A stretch of 41,779 nt of DNA, from positions 1 to 41,779 of the forward strand of contig SHYD01000016.1 of NCBI GenBank assembly GCA_009692945.1. Reading direction: 5' to 3'. The notes under the pieces were generated by a model that saw only the letters and a list, made by a program, of their open reading frames with translations, was not told where the DNA came from and did not search any database. The position numbers were made by a program, and so were the translations under genes. Positions 1 through 7,065 of this stretch are shown piece by piece. Position 1 is the stretch's first letter, and each line of letters opens with the position of its first letter. Source of the stretch: Dehalococcoidia bacterium (GTDB lineage: Bacteria; Chloroflexota; Dehalococcoidia; SHYD01).

Positions 1-139
1 TGGCGGACCGGGCGCACCCCTTGACCCCCTCCCCGCCGCAGGAGAAATAAAGAGATGGATGGTGAGGGTACACCCCTCACACTCCCCGCCAGCAGGAGAC
101 CCGCTGGACACCCCTGGAGGAGATATCGGTTCCTTGTGA
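1..139. repeat. Terminal direct repeat, left copy (contig self-overlap)
   Basis: These 139 bases are identical to the last 139 bases of the window (41641-41779). The identity covers part of a family B dispersed repeat and continues about 20 bases past its edge into otherwise unique sequence. Internal copies of family B differ at many positions, so a perfect match running beyond the repeat edge is best read as one locus seen twice, that is, a circularised contig. The short ORF at 55-264 that starts here is repeat sequence, not a gene. Confidence 0.95.
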
Positions 140-163
140 GCCACCGCCTGTTCACAGCGGCAC

Positions 164-207
164 CTCCACTCCCCCGGCTGAGGACTGCCGCCCCTCAACA
201 GTGGACG
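164..207 (+). repeat. Partial family A repeat (right arm)
   Basis: A degenerate right-hand arm of the family A element. It shows CTCCACTCCCCCGGC, a decayed GGCTGAGGACTGCCG hairpin part and the end CCCCTCAACAGTG. It follows directly on the family B element that spans the contig join. Confidence 0.6.
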
Positions 208-298
208 CTCACCGCGCCGCACCCTTTGACAGGGGACCGCGCGGGCGGTAGCTTGGTGCCGTAGGGCCGGTCGGGCCGAAACTCCCCAGGAGGCGATC

Positions 299-1009
299 AT
301 GGCTGCCATCGAAGTTCCTCAGGCGATCTTGGACCGCTACAAACAGGTCTGCAGCGCCACCGTGTATAGCGCGGTCCGAAACCGCGGCGCCAACCTCTGC
401 TTCATGGAAGATGTGGTGTGCATGACCCCCGGCCGGCGTTTGGCCGCCCGTGCCCGCACGCTGCGCTGCCTTCCGCCCCGCCCCGACCTGCGGGCCGAGG
501 TAGTCATCGGCGAGCACTCGCCGGAGTACCGGGCCATGGCACTATGCGGCCCCGGCGACGTGCTGGTGGTGGACACCATGCGACAGGCATACTCCACGGT
601 GCTGGGCGACGTGAAACTCTTGCAGCTCAGGAGCCGGCGGGCCGACGGCTTCGTGACCGACGGCGCCATCCGTGACCTGGATGTGGTCTCCGGCTACGGC
701 TTCTCGATCTTCGCCCAGCGCCGCACCCCCACCGCCCGCGAATACGGTGACGCCTACCAGGAGAATGTCGATATCCAGTGCGCCGGGGTGCTGGTGCGCC
801 CGGGCGACGTGCTGGTGGGCGACGATGACGGCGTGGTGGTGGTACCATCGCACATGGCCGAGGAGGTCATCGATTGGGTGGAGATCCATGAGGCGGCGGA
901 GGAGTACGTGAAGGAAAAGATCCTGGCCGAGGGTTGCGCGCCGGGCCGCTACTACCCACCCACCGACGCCACCAAGGAGGAGATGCTGCGGCTCCGCGGC
1001 AGGCCTTAA
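299..1009 (+). CDS. RraA-family protein (4-hydroxy-4-methyl-2-oxoglutarate aldolase-like)
   Basis: A 236-residue protein of the RraA/HMG-aldolase-like fold, once annotated as demethylmenaquinone methyltransferase. The family signature is clear: GPGDVLVVD near residue 84, [10 protein letters not shown] at 117-126, which carries the Arg-Asp pair binding the 2-oxoacid and divalent metal, and the C-terminal [18 protein letters not shown] at 166-183. Family members cleave 4-carboxy-4-hydroxy-2-oxoadipate-type substrates or decarboxylate oxaloacetate at the end of protocatechuate/gallate routes, while others regulate RNase E. A catabolic role is inferred here from the Chloroflexota-like context. 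The ATG at 299 has a strong AGGAGG eight bases upstream. Length is normal (about 200-240). The exact substrate cannot be read from sequence. Confidence 0.85.
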   Translation: MAAIEVPQAILDRYKQVCSATVYSAVRNRGANLCFMEDVVCMTPGRRLAARARTLRCLPPRPDLRAEVVIGEHSPEYRAMALCGPGDVLVVDTMRQAYSTVLGDVKLLQLRSRRADGFVTDGAIRDLDVVSGYGFSIFAQRRTPTAREYGDAYQENVDIQCAGVLVRPGDVLVGDDDGVVVVPSHMAEEVIDWVEIHEAAEEYVKEKILAEGCAPGRYYPPTDATKEEMLRLRGRP

Positions 1010-1027
1010 GCGGCTGAAGTTTGCTGC

Positions 1028-1185
1028 GGAAAGGGGTGTCCAGCGGGTCTCCCGCTGGCGGGGTTTGAGGGGTGTCCCCTCAACGCCTCTCTTTTTGCTC
1101 TTCGGGGAGGGGTCGAACGCTGATCGTGTCGCTTTTCATGAACCAGGGTGTGAGCCCGGGGGCGTCTGAATAGGCCGGCAGGTGG
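1028..1185 (-). repeat. Family B dispersed repeat, copy B2
   Basis: It carries the family B core GGGGTGTCCAGCGGGTCTCC followed by CGCTGGCGGGG, a CT-rich stretch (CTCTTTTTGCTCTT), then a CTTTTCATGAACC arm ending near GGGCGTCTGAATAGG. It fills the gap between the RraA-like and NIPSNAP genes. No ORF is present. Confidence 0.75.
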
Positions 1186-1223
1186 CTCATTGACGGGCAA
1201 AGAATACCTTCTGGAGGAACGCC

Positions 1224-1916
1224 ATGCTCTACGAACTCCGCAAATACGAGGTGATGCCCGGCAAGCTCCCGGCGCTGCTGAACCGTTTCAGCAGCTTCAC
1301 CGTCCAGAAGTGGCAGGAGTACGGGATCCGGTTGGTCGGGTTCTGGACGCCCGAGATCGGCGGCCATAACCAGCAGCTCATTTACGCCTGGGCCTGGGAG
1401 AGCCACGCAGAACGGATCGAGAAGTTTGGCGCGTGGCGGGCCGACCCCGAACGGGCGAGGGTGTGGGCCGAGACCCAGCGGGACGGCCCGCTGGTGCGGC
1501 GGGTGCACAACCTGCTCATGGACCCCACAGACTTCTCGCAGATCGATCTCGGCCTGCCCTACGGCCCGGATGCCGCCACCCGCCCGCCCTACGTCTTCGA
1601 GCTGCGGGACTACGAGGCGATGCCGGGGCGGCTGCCCGAGGTGGTCCAACGCTTCCGCGGCTTCACCTGCGACTCCTTCGCCGCCCATGGCTTCCGGCAG
1701 GTCGGCTACTGGACGCCTTCGATTGGGGAGCACGACCACCTACTGGTATACATACTCGCCTGGGAGAGCGTGGAGGAGCGCAACCGCCTGTTCGGGGAGT
1801 TCCGGGTCGACCCCGAACGGCGTCGGGTGTTCGCCGCCAGCGAGGAGCACGGTCCCATCGTAGAGCGGGTGACCAACGTCCTGATGAACCCCACCGCGTT
1901 CTCACCGATGCGGTGA
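1224..1916 (+). CDS. Tandem NIPSNAP-domain protein
   Basis: A 230-residue cytosolic protein made of two consecutive NIPSNAP (dimeric alpha-beta barrel) domains, residues about 1-105 and 113-228. Both begin with YELRKYE or FELRDYE, followed by MPGKLP or MPGRLP, then VGFWTP or VGYWTP with a ..H..L.Y..AWES segment, and end in LMDPT or LMNPT. The two halves are clearly homologous, so it arose by internal duplication. A ferredoxin-like fold is the family norm; bacterial members have no firmly established reaction and often sit by catabolic genes. A GGAGG lies just before the ATG. The following small gene begins 70 bases downstream and may be cotranscribed. Confidence 0.85.
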   Translation: MLYELRKYEVMPGKLPALLNRFSSFTVQKWQEYGIRLVGFWTPEIGGHNQQLIYAWAWESHAERIEKFGAWRADPERARVWAETQRDGPLVRRVHNLLMDPTDFSQIDLGLPYGPDAATRPPYVFELRDYEAMPGRLPEVVQRFRGFTCDSFAAHGFRQVGYWTPSIGEHDHLLVYILAWESVEERNRLFGEFRVDPERRRVFAASEEHGPIVERVTNVLMNPTAFSPMR

Positions 1917-1927
1917 TGACAGAGGTA

Positions 1928-1949
1928 GGGCGGCCACAAAGGACCGCCC
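1928..1949 (+). terminator. Weak hairpin after NIPSNAP gene
   Basis: GGGCGG at 1928-1933 pairs with CCGCCC at 1944-1949 around a ten-base loop. It is followed by C-rich sequence rather than a T tract, so it may be an attenuator or no terminator at all. Confidence 0.3.
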
Positions 1950-1986
1950 CCACCCAGACAGGTTGCCTTTTATCTGGGAGAGGGCG

Positions 1987-2316
1987 ATGGCGCCCAATCC
2001 CGCAGCATTCTCCGAGGTTGGAGACACCATCGTGACCACCCCGTGGCAGCGGGAGCATTGGCTGGCACTCTACGAGCCCCAGGGCGTCGAGGCCGGGATC
2101 GTCGGGCTGCTGCGCGCCTGGGCGGGCTATGCCGACAACTACCGGGAAACCTACGACCGGCCACTGGGCGACCATCTGGCGCTCGGCCCGCCCTGGGAGG
2201 CTACCGGCCTCCAACTGCTACGGCTGCTCGACGGCAACTTGGGGCGCCTCGATTACGCCGAACTGGAGAGCTTCATCCTTGAACGGTTGGCGGCCGAGGG
2301 GTTCACGGCGCCGTGA
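1987..2316 (+). CDS. Small hypothetical protein
   Basis: A 109-residue, mostly helical acidic protein that I do not recognise. I chose the ATG at 1987 because a purine-rich GGGAGAGGG lies just upstream; an in-frame ATG at 1963 has none. The sequence is rich in Leu, Glu and Trp (TPWQREHW, LRAWAGYADNY, LLRLLDGNLGRLDY) and ends in an amphipathic helix (ELESFILERLAAEG). There is no signal peptide or membrane segment. It sits between the NIPSNAP and cupin genes on the same strand, and GC-rich third positions support real coding. Confidence 0.6.
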   Translation: MAPNPAAFSEVGDTIVTTPWQREHWLALYEPQGVEAGIVGLLRAWAGYADNYRETYDRPLGDHLALGPPWEATGLQLLRLLDGNLGRLDYAELESFILERLAAEGFTAP

Positions 2317-2433
2317 TCTGATGGAGGCTCCCCGTCGGCCAATTGCCGTGATAGCGCGCCCGTCACCATCGCCTGTTGCCCTCCGTAGGAGAGTGGTATC
2401 CTTGCCGCAGACTCTGCAAGCGGAGGAGGGCCG

Positions 2434-2844
2434 ATGCCCATCAAAGTGGTGGATCTGATGGAGATGGCGGCCGGTCCGGACGCCAAACGGACCAACCTGA
2501 TCAATGGGCCCCGCTTCAATGCGTGGTTTCACATCTACCAGCGCCCCGGCCAGCACGACGAGATGCACTGCCATAACGCCGACCAGACCTTCTACTGCAT
2601 CGGCGGCGAGTGCACCATGCGGTTTCCCGATGGCGGGACCTCGGTGCTGCGGCCGGGCATGGTGGCGCTCATCACCGGTGGGTCGTTCTATCAACTGGAG
2701 AACTCGGGTTCGGAACCCATGGTGATGCTCGGAGTCCGCGGCGCGAGCGAGCAGGCGGTCCAGACCATCGGCTACGAGTCCCGCGAGGAGTTGTTCCCCC
2801 GGGAGGACAAGGCCCCGCCCCGCGGCACCTCGATCCTGGTGTAG
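2434..2844 (+). CDS. Single-domain cupin protein
   Basis: A 136-residue cupin barrel. Motif 1 is seen around residues 39-55 (PGQHDEMHCHNADQTFYCIG), where the usual HxH is kept as H-C-H but the following Glu is replaced by Gln. Motif 2 (PGMVALITGGSFYQLENSG, about 75-93) lacks the usual His, having Tyr/Gln at that place, so only two classic metal ligands remain. It may bind a small ligand rather than act as a classic metallo-dioxygenase. The start at 2434 has GGAGGAGG upstream. It is the last gene of the 299-2844 run of plus-strand genes. Confidence 0.8.
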   Translation: MPIKVVDLMEMAAGPDAKRTNLINGPRFNAWFHIYQRPGQHDEMHCHNADQTFYCIGGECTMRFPDGGTSVLRPGMVALITGGSFYQLENSGSEPMVMLGVRGASEQAVQTIGYESREELFPREDKAPPRGTSILV

Positions 2845-2907
2845 GCGGGGTACGGGCTGAGGGCTGATCCACAGATTCCGGAGATATTCGCAGAATCAAA
2901 TGGGGCC

Positions 2908-2931
2908 GTAGCGGCGGGTTTCAAACCCGCC
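2908..2931 (+). repeat. REP-like palindrome with GTAG head (1)
   Basis: GTAG at 2908 is followed by a near-perfect palindrome in which GGCGGGTTT at 2913-2921 pairs with AAACCCGCC at 2923-2931. It shares its GTAGCGGCG head with the palindrome at 34209. A GTAG tetranucleotide before a palindrome is typical of REP elements mobilised by REP-associated tyrosine transposases. Confidence 0.6.
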
Positions 2932-3058
2932 CTCGGCCCGCCCGCTTGCCGCCGTCCTTGCCGTGCGGCGGGCCCACCGTTTCTCTTCCCAACTCCGCAC
3001 TTTGAACCCAGAACTTTGAACTCTAGTTGAAGCTGCGTTCATCTGCGCAATCTGCGGA

Positions 3059-3532
3059 CTATTCCGGTTCCACCAGTTCGAGTTCGGTGGTGATGTCGAT
3101 CGCCGCCTTCACGCTGAGGTACATGGGGCAGAAGGGGGCGTGGAACCCGTGAACCCGCTCGGCGGTTTCCCACTGGTCCTTGGGCGCTTGCAGCCGGTAG
3201 TGGACGCGGATCCGCCGCACCACCAGCACGTTGCCCTCCTTCTCTACCTCGCCGGTGGCTTCTGAGGTGAGGTAGGGTTCGCCCGCCGGAATTTGACGCG
3301 CTTCCAGCGCGCCTCCAAAGGTTCCGGTCAGTCAGCCGGCGGTGGCGGCCACCAGGTAATCGAGGGTGGTCGAATGGGGCTGGTGGATATTCAGGTCGGT
3401 CCCGTAGTGCTGTGCCACCTCATCGTGGACGCCGAAGATCACGGTCTCGCCCATGGGGAGATGCGCCCGGCGCACCGGGCCCCGGACCCTCTCGATACGG
3501 ATCTTGGAACGGTAGACGACGGGATCCGGCAT
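3059..3532 (-). CDS. OsmC-family peroxidase, probable selenoprotein (in-frame TGA at the peroxidatic Cys)
   Basis: Read through one TGA, this gene encodes 157 residues of the OsmC/Ohr fold. It starts at the ATG 3530-3532 (minus) behind a GAGGAG site and ends at TAG 3059-3061. The TGA (3332-3334) is codon 67, inside LDYLVAATAG-U-LTGTFGGAL, where OsmC proteins carry their peroxidatic Cys. The second, resolving Cys is intact in HAPFCPMYLSVKAAIDI near the C terminus. All 90 codons after the TGA stay in frame with strong family similarity. A stem-loop meeting the bacterial SECIS rules follows the TGA (separate entry). OsmC enzymes reduce organic hydroperoxides; Sec would raise reactivity. The alternative is a simple TGC-to-TGA nonsense mutation. 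Confidence 0.72.
3286..3327 (-). promoter_or_regulatory. Candidate bacterial SECIS element
   Basis: Downstream of the TGA in the mRNA sense, GGCGCGCT (3306-3313) pairs with AGCGCGTC (3295-3302) over 8 bp including one G-U, closing a GGA loop (3303-3305). A second perfect 6-bp stem, CCGGAA (3322-3327) with TTCCGG (3286-3291), lies below it. The apical loop is 26 nt from the TGA and starts with G. Known bacterial SECIS elements have a 3-14 nt loop with G in its first two bases, 16-37 nt after the UGA. Caution: the stem overlaps codons for the conserved GALEAR, so part of it may be fixed by protein sequence. Confidence 0.6.
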
Positions 3533-3639
3533 GGTGTGCTCCTCGTATGGCCACAGATGTGCATCTTGCGCGCGCTGTCTCCATCGTAGAGTCACCGCAA
3601 TGGCCGTGGCAAGCGCGAACCATGCCCGGTGCATGGCCG

Positions 3640-3790
3640 GTATCTATTCAGTGTCAGGGGTTCGGCGGTATGAGCCGCTCCCCCCACCCCAGAAAAAGAA
3701 GAGAATTCTATGTGGGGGCACCCCCACTCCCCCGGCAGAGGGCTGCCGCCCTCGTGCACTCCCGCTTCTGAGCCGGCCGCCCCTCAATTC
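3640..3790 (+). repeat. Family A MITE-like repeat, copy A2
   Basis: It begins GTATCTATTCAGTGTCAGGG and has the purine run AGAAAAAGAAGAGAATTC, the GTGGGGGCACCCCCAC hairpin, the GGCAGAGGGCTGCC palindrome and the GTGCACTCCC arm. It ends near CCCCTCAATTCTG and contains no ORF. Confidence 0.85.
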
Positions 3791-3796
3791 TGCTAT

Positions 3797-3858
3797 GAAA
3801 AGGCAGCCTTTTCATAGCCCGGTGGTGTCCCCTGGTCATGGGCATCTGAACTCTTGCC
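3797..3858 (-). repeat. Family B arm fragment (B6) joined to A2
   Basis: This is only the head of a family B element: GCCTTTTCATAGCCCGGTGG, TGTCCCCTGGTCATGGGC, then ATCTGAACTC. The central family B core is missing. It directly follows family A copy A2, the same A-then-B order seen at 18512 and 35883. Confidence 0.7.
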
Positions 3859-3872
3859 ATGCCCGCCGCCAT

Positions 3873-3902
3873 TTGAGGGCTGCCCGCCTGCCGTGGTAAT
3901 GT
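3873..3902 (+). promoter_or_regulatory. Possible sigma-70-type promoter for the solute-binding protein
   Basis: TTGAGG at 3873-3878 and TAATGT at 3897-3902 are 18 bases apart, about 80 bases upstream of the solute-binding-protein start. The match to consensus is weak and rests on sequence alone. Confidence 0.3.
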
Positions 3903-3984
3903 TACCTAATTCGTTTGCCCGGTTCCGTGAACTGGAGTGGCCTCGTTAAGTGCCGGGCAATCCAAGATTTAACAAGGAGGGATC

Positions 3985-5142
3985 ATGAACGTGAACAAAG
4001 ACATCGACCGCAGGGGATTCTTGACCGCCACGGGAGTGGCGCTCGCCGCCATGGCATGCGCACCTTCAGCGGCGCCCGCCCCGGCGGCGCCCGCTGCCGC
4101 CCCCGCGCCAGCCGCCGCCAAGGCGGCCTGGGAGGGCGAGTGGGAGAAATTGGTCGAGGCCGCCAAGAAAGAGGGTAAGCTTGCGGTGTTCACCCTCTCG
4201 GGCGCGGGCTACCGCAGTGCACTGGGCGAGTTCGAGAAGATGTTTGGCATCACGGTGGAGCACCAGGCCGAGAACTCTTCCTCCGTCTGGGTCCCCAAGA
4301 TGCAGAAGGAGCGCGAGGCCGGCCTCTACTCCTTCGACATCCTGGTGGTGCCGCCCAACAGCGCACTGATCCGGCTGAAACCGTCGGGCGCCTTCGACCC
4401 CATCCGTCCCCTGATCTTCCGGCCCGATGTATTGGACGACAAAGTTTGGCCGGACGGGTTCGACAACCAGTTCATGGACGCCGGGAAGTCGCTGGCTTTC
4501 GGTCACAGCATGGAAATCAACCACAACGTGGCCATCGACACCAACCAGGTGCAGCCCGATGAGATCAAGAGCATCCAGGACCTGCTGAACCCCAAGTGGA
4601 AGGGCAAGATGGTTATTGCCGACGCCCGTAGCGGCGCCACCTGGCTCTCGATGCAGGTGGTGCGCAGCCGGGTTCCGAACCCGGACGACTACATCAAGCG
4701 GCTGCTGGTGGACCAGCAACCCATGTTCATCCGGGACGACCGCCAGCGGGCCGAGACGGTGGTGCGGAGCCGCAACCCCATCGTGCTGGGCATCGTCTAC
4801 GCCACCATGAAGGAGTTCAACGACGCGGGCGTGGCCAACCACGTCAAGTTTCTGGACCTGCCGGACATGGACTACGCGGTCAGCTACACGGCGCTGTTGT
4901 ACAACAAGGCGCCTCATCCCAATGCGGCGAAGCTCTTCATCAACTGGTTTCTCACCAAGGAGGGCCAGACCATCTGGAGCAAGGCTATCCCCCTCAACAG
5001 CGCCCGGGCCGACGTCGAGATCGTCAATAACCTGGCCTCGGGGGCCCGTGGCACCAAGTACCACTTCATCTCCCGTGAGTCTGAATACGCCAAGCAGGAG
5101 GATACCCAGAAGTTCCTCAACAAGATGCTGGGGATCGAATGA
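3985..5142 (+). CDS. Extracellular solute-binding lipoprotein (Fe3+/polyamine-type ABC family)
   Basis: A 385-residue periplasmic-type binding protein. The N terminus has a twin-arginine pair (DRRGFLTATG, RR at 9-10) and a lipobox ending at Cys25 (LAAMAC), then an Ala/Pro-rich linker, so it is probably Tat-exported and lipid-anchored. The mature part resembles AfuA/FbpA-type binding proteins, with conserved LLNPKWKGKM, APHPNAAKLFINWFLTKEGQ and WSKAIPLNS. It is clearly paralogous to the gene at 23147-24304 and the pseudogene at 25070-26038. No permease or ATPase gene is nearby, so it is an orphan receptor here and its ligand is unknown. AAGGAGGG precedes the ATG. Confidence 0.88.
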   Translation: MNVNKDIDRRGFLTATGVALAAMACAPSAAPAPAAPAAAPAPAAAKAAWEGEWEKLVEAAKKEGKLAVFTLSGAGYRSALGEFEKMFGITVEHQAENSSSVWVPKMQKEREAGLYSFDILVVPPNSALIRLKPSGAFDPIRPLIFRPDVLDDKVWPDGFDNQFMDAGKSLAFGHSMEINHNVAIDTNQVQPDEIKSIQDLLNPKWKGKMVIADARSGATWLSMQVVRSRVPNPDDYIKRLLVDQQPMFIRDDRQRAETVVRSRNPIVLGIVYATMKEFNDAGVANHVKFLDLPDMDYAVSYTALLYNKAPHPNAAKLFINWFLTKEGQTIWSKAIPLNSARADVEIVNNLASGARGTKYHFISRESEYAKQEDTQKFLNKMLGIE

Positions 5143-5161
5143 GCGATTGAGCCACTGGTGA

Positions 5162-5181
5162 GGCCGGGTGAAAAGCCGGCC
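5162..5181. terminator. Possible bidirectional hairpin between convergent genes
   Basis: GGCCGG at 5162-5167 pairs with CCGGCC at 5176-5181 around an eight-base loop. It lies between the convergent ends of the solute-binding-protein and sulfite-oxidase-like genes and has no T tract. Confidence 0.35.
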
Positions 5182-5195
5182 CATTCAACGGCGGC

Positions 5196-6404
5196 CTACT
5201 CCTCGACCAGGAGGGTCACCTCCTGGATGGCTGCTCGCCCGGACTTCGCGAAGGGCCGCGGCATCGGTTGGGCGATGCCGTTCAGGTCGACGCTGCGGCA
5301 CCGCAGCACATAGGCGCCGGCGGCGACTCCCCTGAGCGTTGCCGACCAATGGGCCACCGTGTACCGCAGCGGCCATGATCGCGGTCGTCCGGTCGTAGCG
5401 TCGAACTGGAGCGGGGTCCCGGGCAGAGGGCCGGCGGGCAGCCCGCCGCCCCAGTCGTGCGGAGCGGGCAGGATCTCGGCATCACGCCAGTCACCGCGGG
5501 TGAGGTTAGGGTCGTCCGCCGGTAGCGGAGCATCGGCGAGATGCAGCCAGTACTGCACCTTCGCCAACCCCGAAACGCCGACCTGTGCCAGGCCGGCGAT
5601 GGGGATGGGGTTGCCCGCCTTCGCCCGCTCCGGTACCTGGGAGAAACGGGCGAAGGTCTTCATGGGGCTATCGATATCGTTGTTCGAAAGGCCGTAAGTG
5701 TCGTTGGCCCTGAAGTCGTTGGTGAGCACCACCCGCTGTAGCCACTTTACCGACTTGAACCCGTAGGCCTCGGGCACCAACATCCGCACCGGACCGCCGC
5801 GCTTGCCGGTCAGGAACTCACCGTTCAGTTTGTAACACAGCAGGACGGGCAGCTCACCCGGCGGGTCCTCGAACACGCGGCCGATCGCCAACGAACTCTG
5901 GAACATCTGGTCGGGGTCGTCGTTGTGGTACCCGTAGTAGTACACCCGCCGGACGTTTTCCACCGGCTGCGCCAGCCACAGCACCTCGCGCAGCGGAACA
6001 CCCTCCCACAGCCCCATGCCCAGCGGTTCGCCGATGTTGTTGCAGGTGACGCCCTTCAGGTACTGCACGGCATGATGCTCGGCGAGGCGCATCAGCCCTT
6101 CGAAGCTCAGAGCGGTTCCTGCCGCCCGCGTCAGCGGGCGCTCGATCTTGGCGTCGCTCTCCGGGCCGGCCACGACCTCCAGCAGCCACGTGTCGCGCTC
6201 CAAACCGGCAGCACGGCGCGTTTCCAAGGGGAGAGTATACGGCAGGGGATTGCCCCGTTCCACGTCGCCGAACGCCGCTTCTGGAGTCAGGTACCCATGG
6301 GGAGCGATGCTGTCCGCTCGCTCCACCCGCGCCCGCATTCGCCCGTCGATGGTTCCCGTTGAGACCGGCGCTGCGTCGGCCGCTCTGATCGCTGGTGTAT
6401 CCAT
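5196..6404 (-). CDS. Sulfite-oxidase-family molybdopterin oxidoreductase
   Basis: A 402-residue protein with the sulfite oxidase/YedY molybdopterin domain (about 40-260) followed by a Mo-co dimerisation-type domain (about 280-400). The Mo-binding Cys is Cys121 in KGVTCNNIG. Other family segments are GLWEGVPLREVL, GYHNDDPDQ (usually substrate/cofactor contacts) and GGPVRMLVPEAYGFKSVKWL. There is no heme domain and no Tat signal, so it would be cytosolic unless exported with a partner. The C-terminal WPLRYTVAHW part replaces the usual W..W motif loosely. The start ATG at 6402-6404 has GGAGG six bases upstream. The physiological substrate is unknown; bacterial homologues oxidise sulfite or reduce oxidised Met or S-oxides. 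Confidence 0.85.
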   Translation of the reverse strand: MDTPAIRAADAAPVSTGTIDGRMRARVERADSIAPHGYLTPEAAFGDVERGNPLPYTLPLETRRAAGLERDTWLLEVVAGPESDAKIERPLTRAAGTALSFEGLMRLAEHHAVQYLKGVTCNNIGEPLGMGLWEGVPLREVLWLAQPVENVRRVYYYGYHNDDPDQMFQSSLAIGRVFEDPPGELPVLLCYKLNGEFLTGKRGGPVRMLVPEAYGFKSVKWLQRVVLTNDFRANDTYGLSNNDIDSPMKTFARFSQVPERAKAGNPIPIAGLAQVGVSGLAKVQYWLHLADAPLPADDPNLTRGDWRDAEILPAPHDWGGGLPAGPLPGTPLQFDATTGRPRSWPLRYTVAHWSATLRGVAAGAYVLRCRSVDLNGIAQPMPRPFAKSGRAAIQEVTLLVEE

Positions 6405-6456
6405 CTAAAGCCTCCGTCCCCGCCCGAGATTAGGTCTCCACGAGGGCGACCGCCGA

Positions 6457-6623
6457 GTATGAGTTCACCTTCATCGGCCGGCGGCGTTAGCCCGCCCCGC
6501 CCGCCCCCGAAAAAAGAGAGGGGAATTCGTTGTGTGGGGCACCCCCACTCCCCCGGCAGAGGGCTGCCGCCCTCGTGCACTCCCGCTCCCCAGCGCGACG
6601 GCCCCTCTACTGTGAACTCATAC
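6457..6623 (+). repeat. Family A MITE-like repeat with perfect 12-bp terminal inverted repeats (A3)
   Basis: This is the cleanest copy. It starts GTATGAGTTCAC (6457-6468) and ends with the exact inverse GTGAACTCATAC (6612-6623), 167 bp in all. Inside are GAAAAAAGAGAGGGGAATTC, the CACCCCCACTCCCCCGGCAG arm and the GGGCTGCCGCCCTC palindrome. It has no ORF. It separates the molybdoenzyme gene from its upstream minus-strand neighbour. Confidence 0.9.
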
Positions 6624-6640
6624 AACCGCCGAGGCGCCGG

Positions 6641-7048
6641 TCAGCCCTTCCCCTTGGCCTTCGCCTCCAACCGCGCCTGGAAACGGGACCACTCGACCAC
6701 GAACCGCTCGTGGCGCCCCTCGCCGATCTTCTCGGTGTCGTCGTAGGCCTCCACCCGAAACACCAGGCGGCGGCCGTCGACCTCCGCCAGTTCCGCCTTC
6801 GCCACCACGTCGAATCCCACGGGCGTGGCGGCCAAGTGGGTCATATCGTTCTTGGTGCCCACGTGGTTCCAGCCCTCGGGGAGGTGTCCGGCGAGCGCGG
6901 CGGTGCAGGCCATCTCCATCGCCAGCACCAACTGCGGGGTAGAGTACACGTAGACGCCGGTGTGGCCGGTGTGGTGGGCGGTGTGGGCTTCGGTCACGCG
7001 CACCCGGTACTCCCCTTTGAGGCCGGGGGCGAGGCTCAGGTCTGCCAT
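6641..7048 (-). CDS. FlK-like acyl-CoA thioesterase (hotdog fold)
   Basis: A 135-residue hotdog-fold protein close to fluoroacetyl-CoA thioesterase FlK. The catalytic trio of that family is visible: Thr37 (VYSTPQL), Glu45 (LAMEMAC) and His71 (NDMTHLAATPVG). FlK hydrolyses fluoroacetyl-CoA and related acyl-CoAs; most genomic homologues have unknown, probably detoxifying, acyl-CoA substrates. I chose the ATG at 7046-7048, 10 bases after GGGAG; an in-frame GTG at 7058-7060 would add four residues but has no room for that site. The C terminus is Lys/Ala-rich (RFQARLEAKAKGKG). It is flanked by family A repeats on both sides and so is probably transcribed alone. Confidence 0.85.
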   Translation of the reverse strand: MADLSLAPGLKGEYRVRVTEAHTAHHTGHTGVYVYSTPQLVLAMEMACTAALAGHLPEGWNHVGTKNDMTHLAATPVGFDVVAKAELAEVDGRRLVFRVEAYDDTEKIGEGRHERFVVEWSRFQARLEAKAKGKG

Positions 7049-7065
7049 GGTTGAGGTCACTCCCA

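Noticed and set aside
55-264. 69-codon ORF at the left end
   Set aside because: It consists of family B and family A repeat sequence; equivalent frames appear at other repeat copies (for example 18685 and 36050) without any gene-like conservation.
4066-5184. Long minus-strand frame opposite the solute-binding protein (372 codons)
   Set aside because: It is antisense to a clear gene, its residue make-up is dominated by Gly/Val/Arg/His from GC-rich third positions, and it matches no family.
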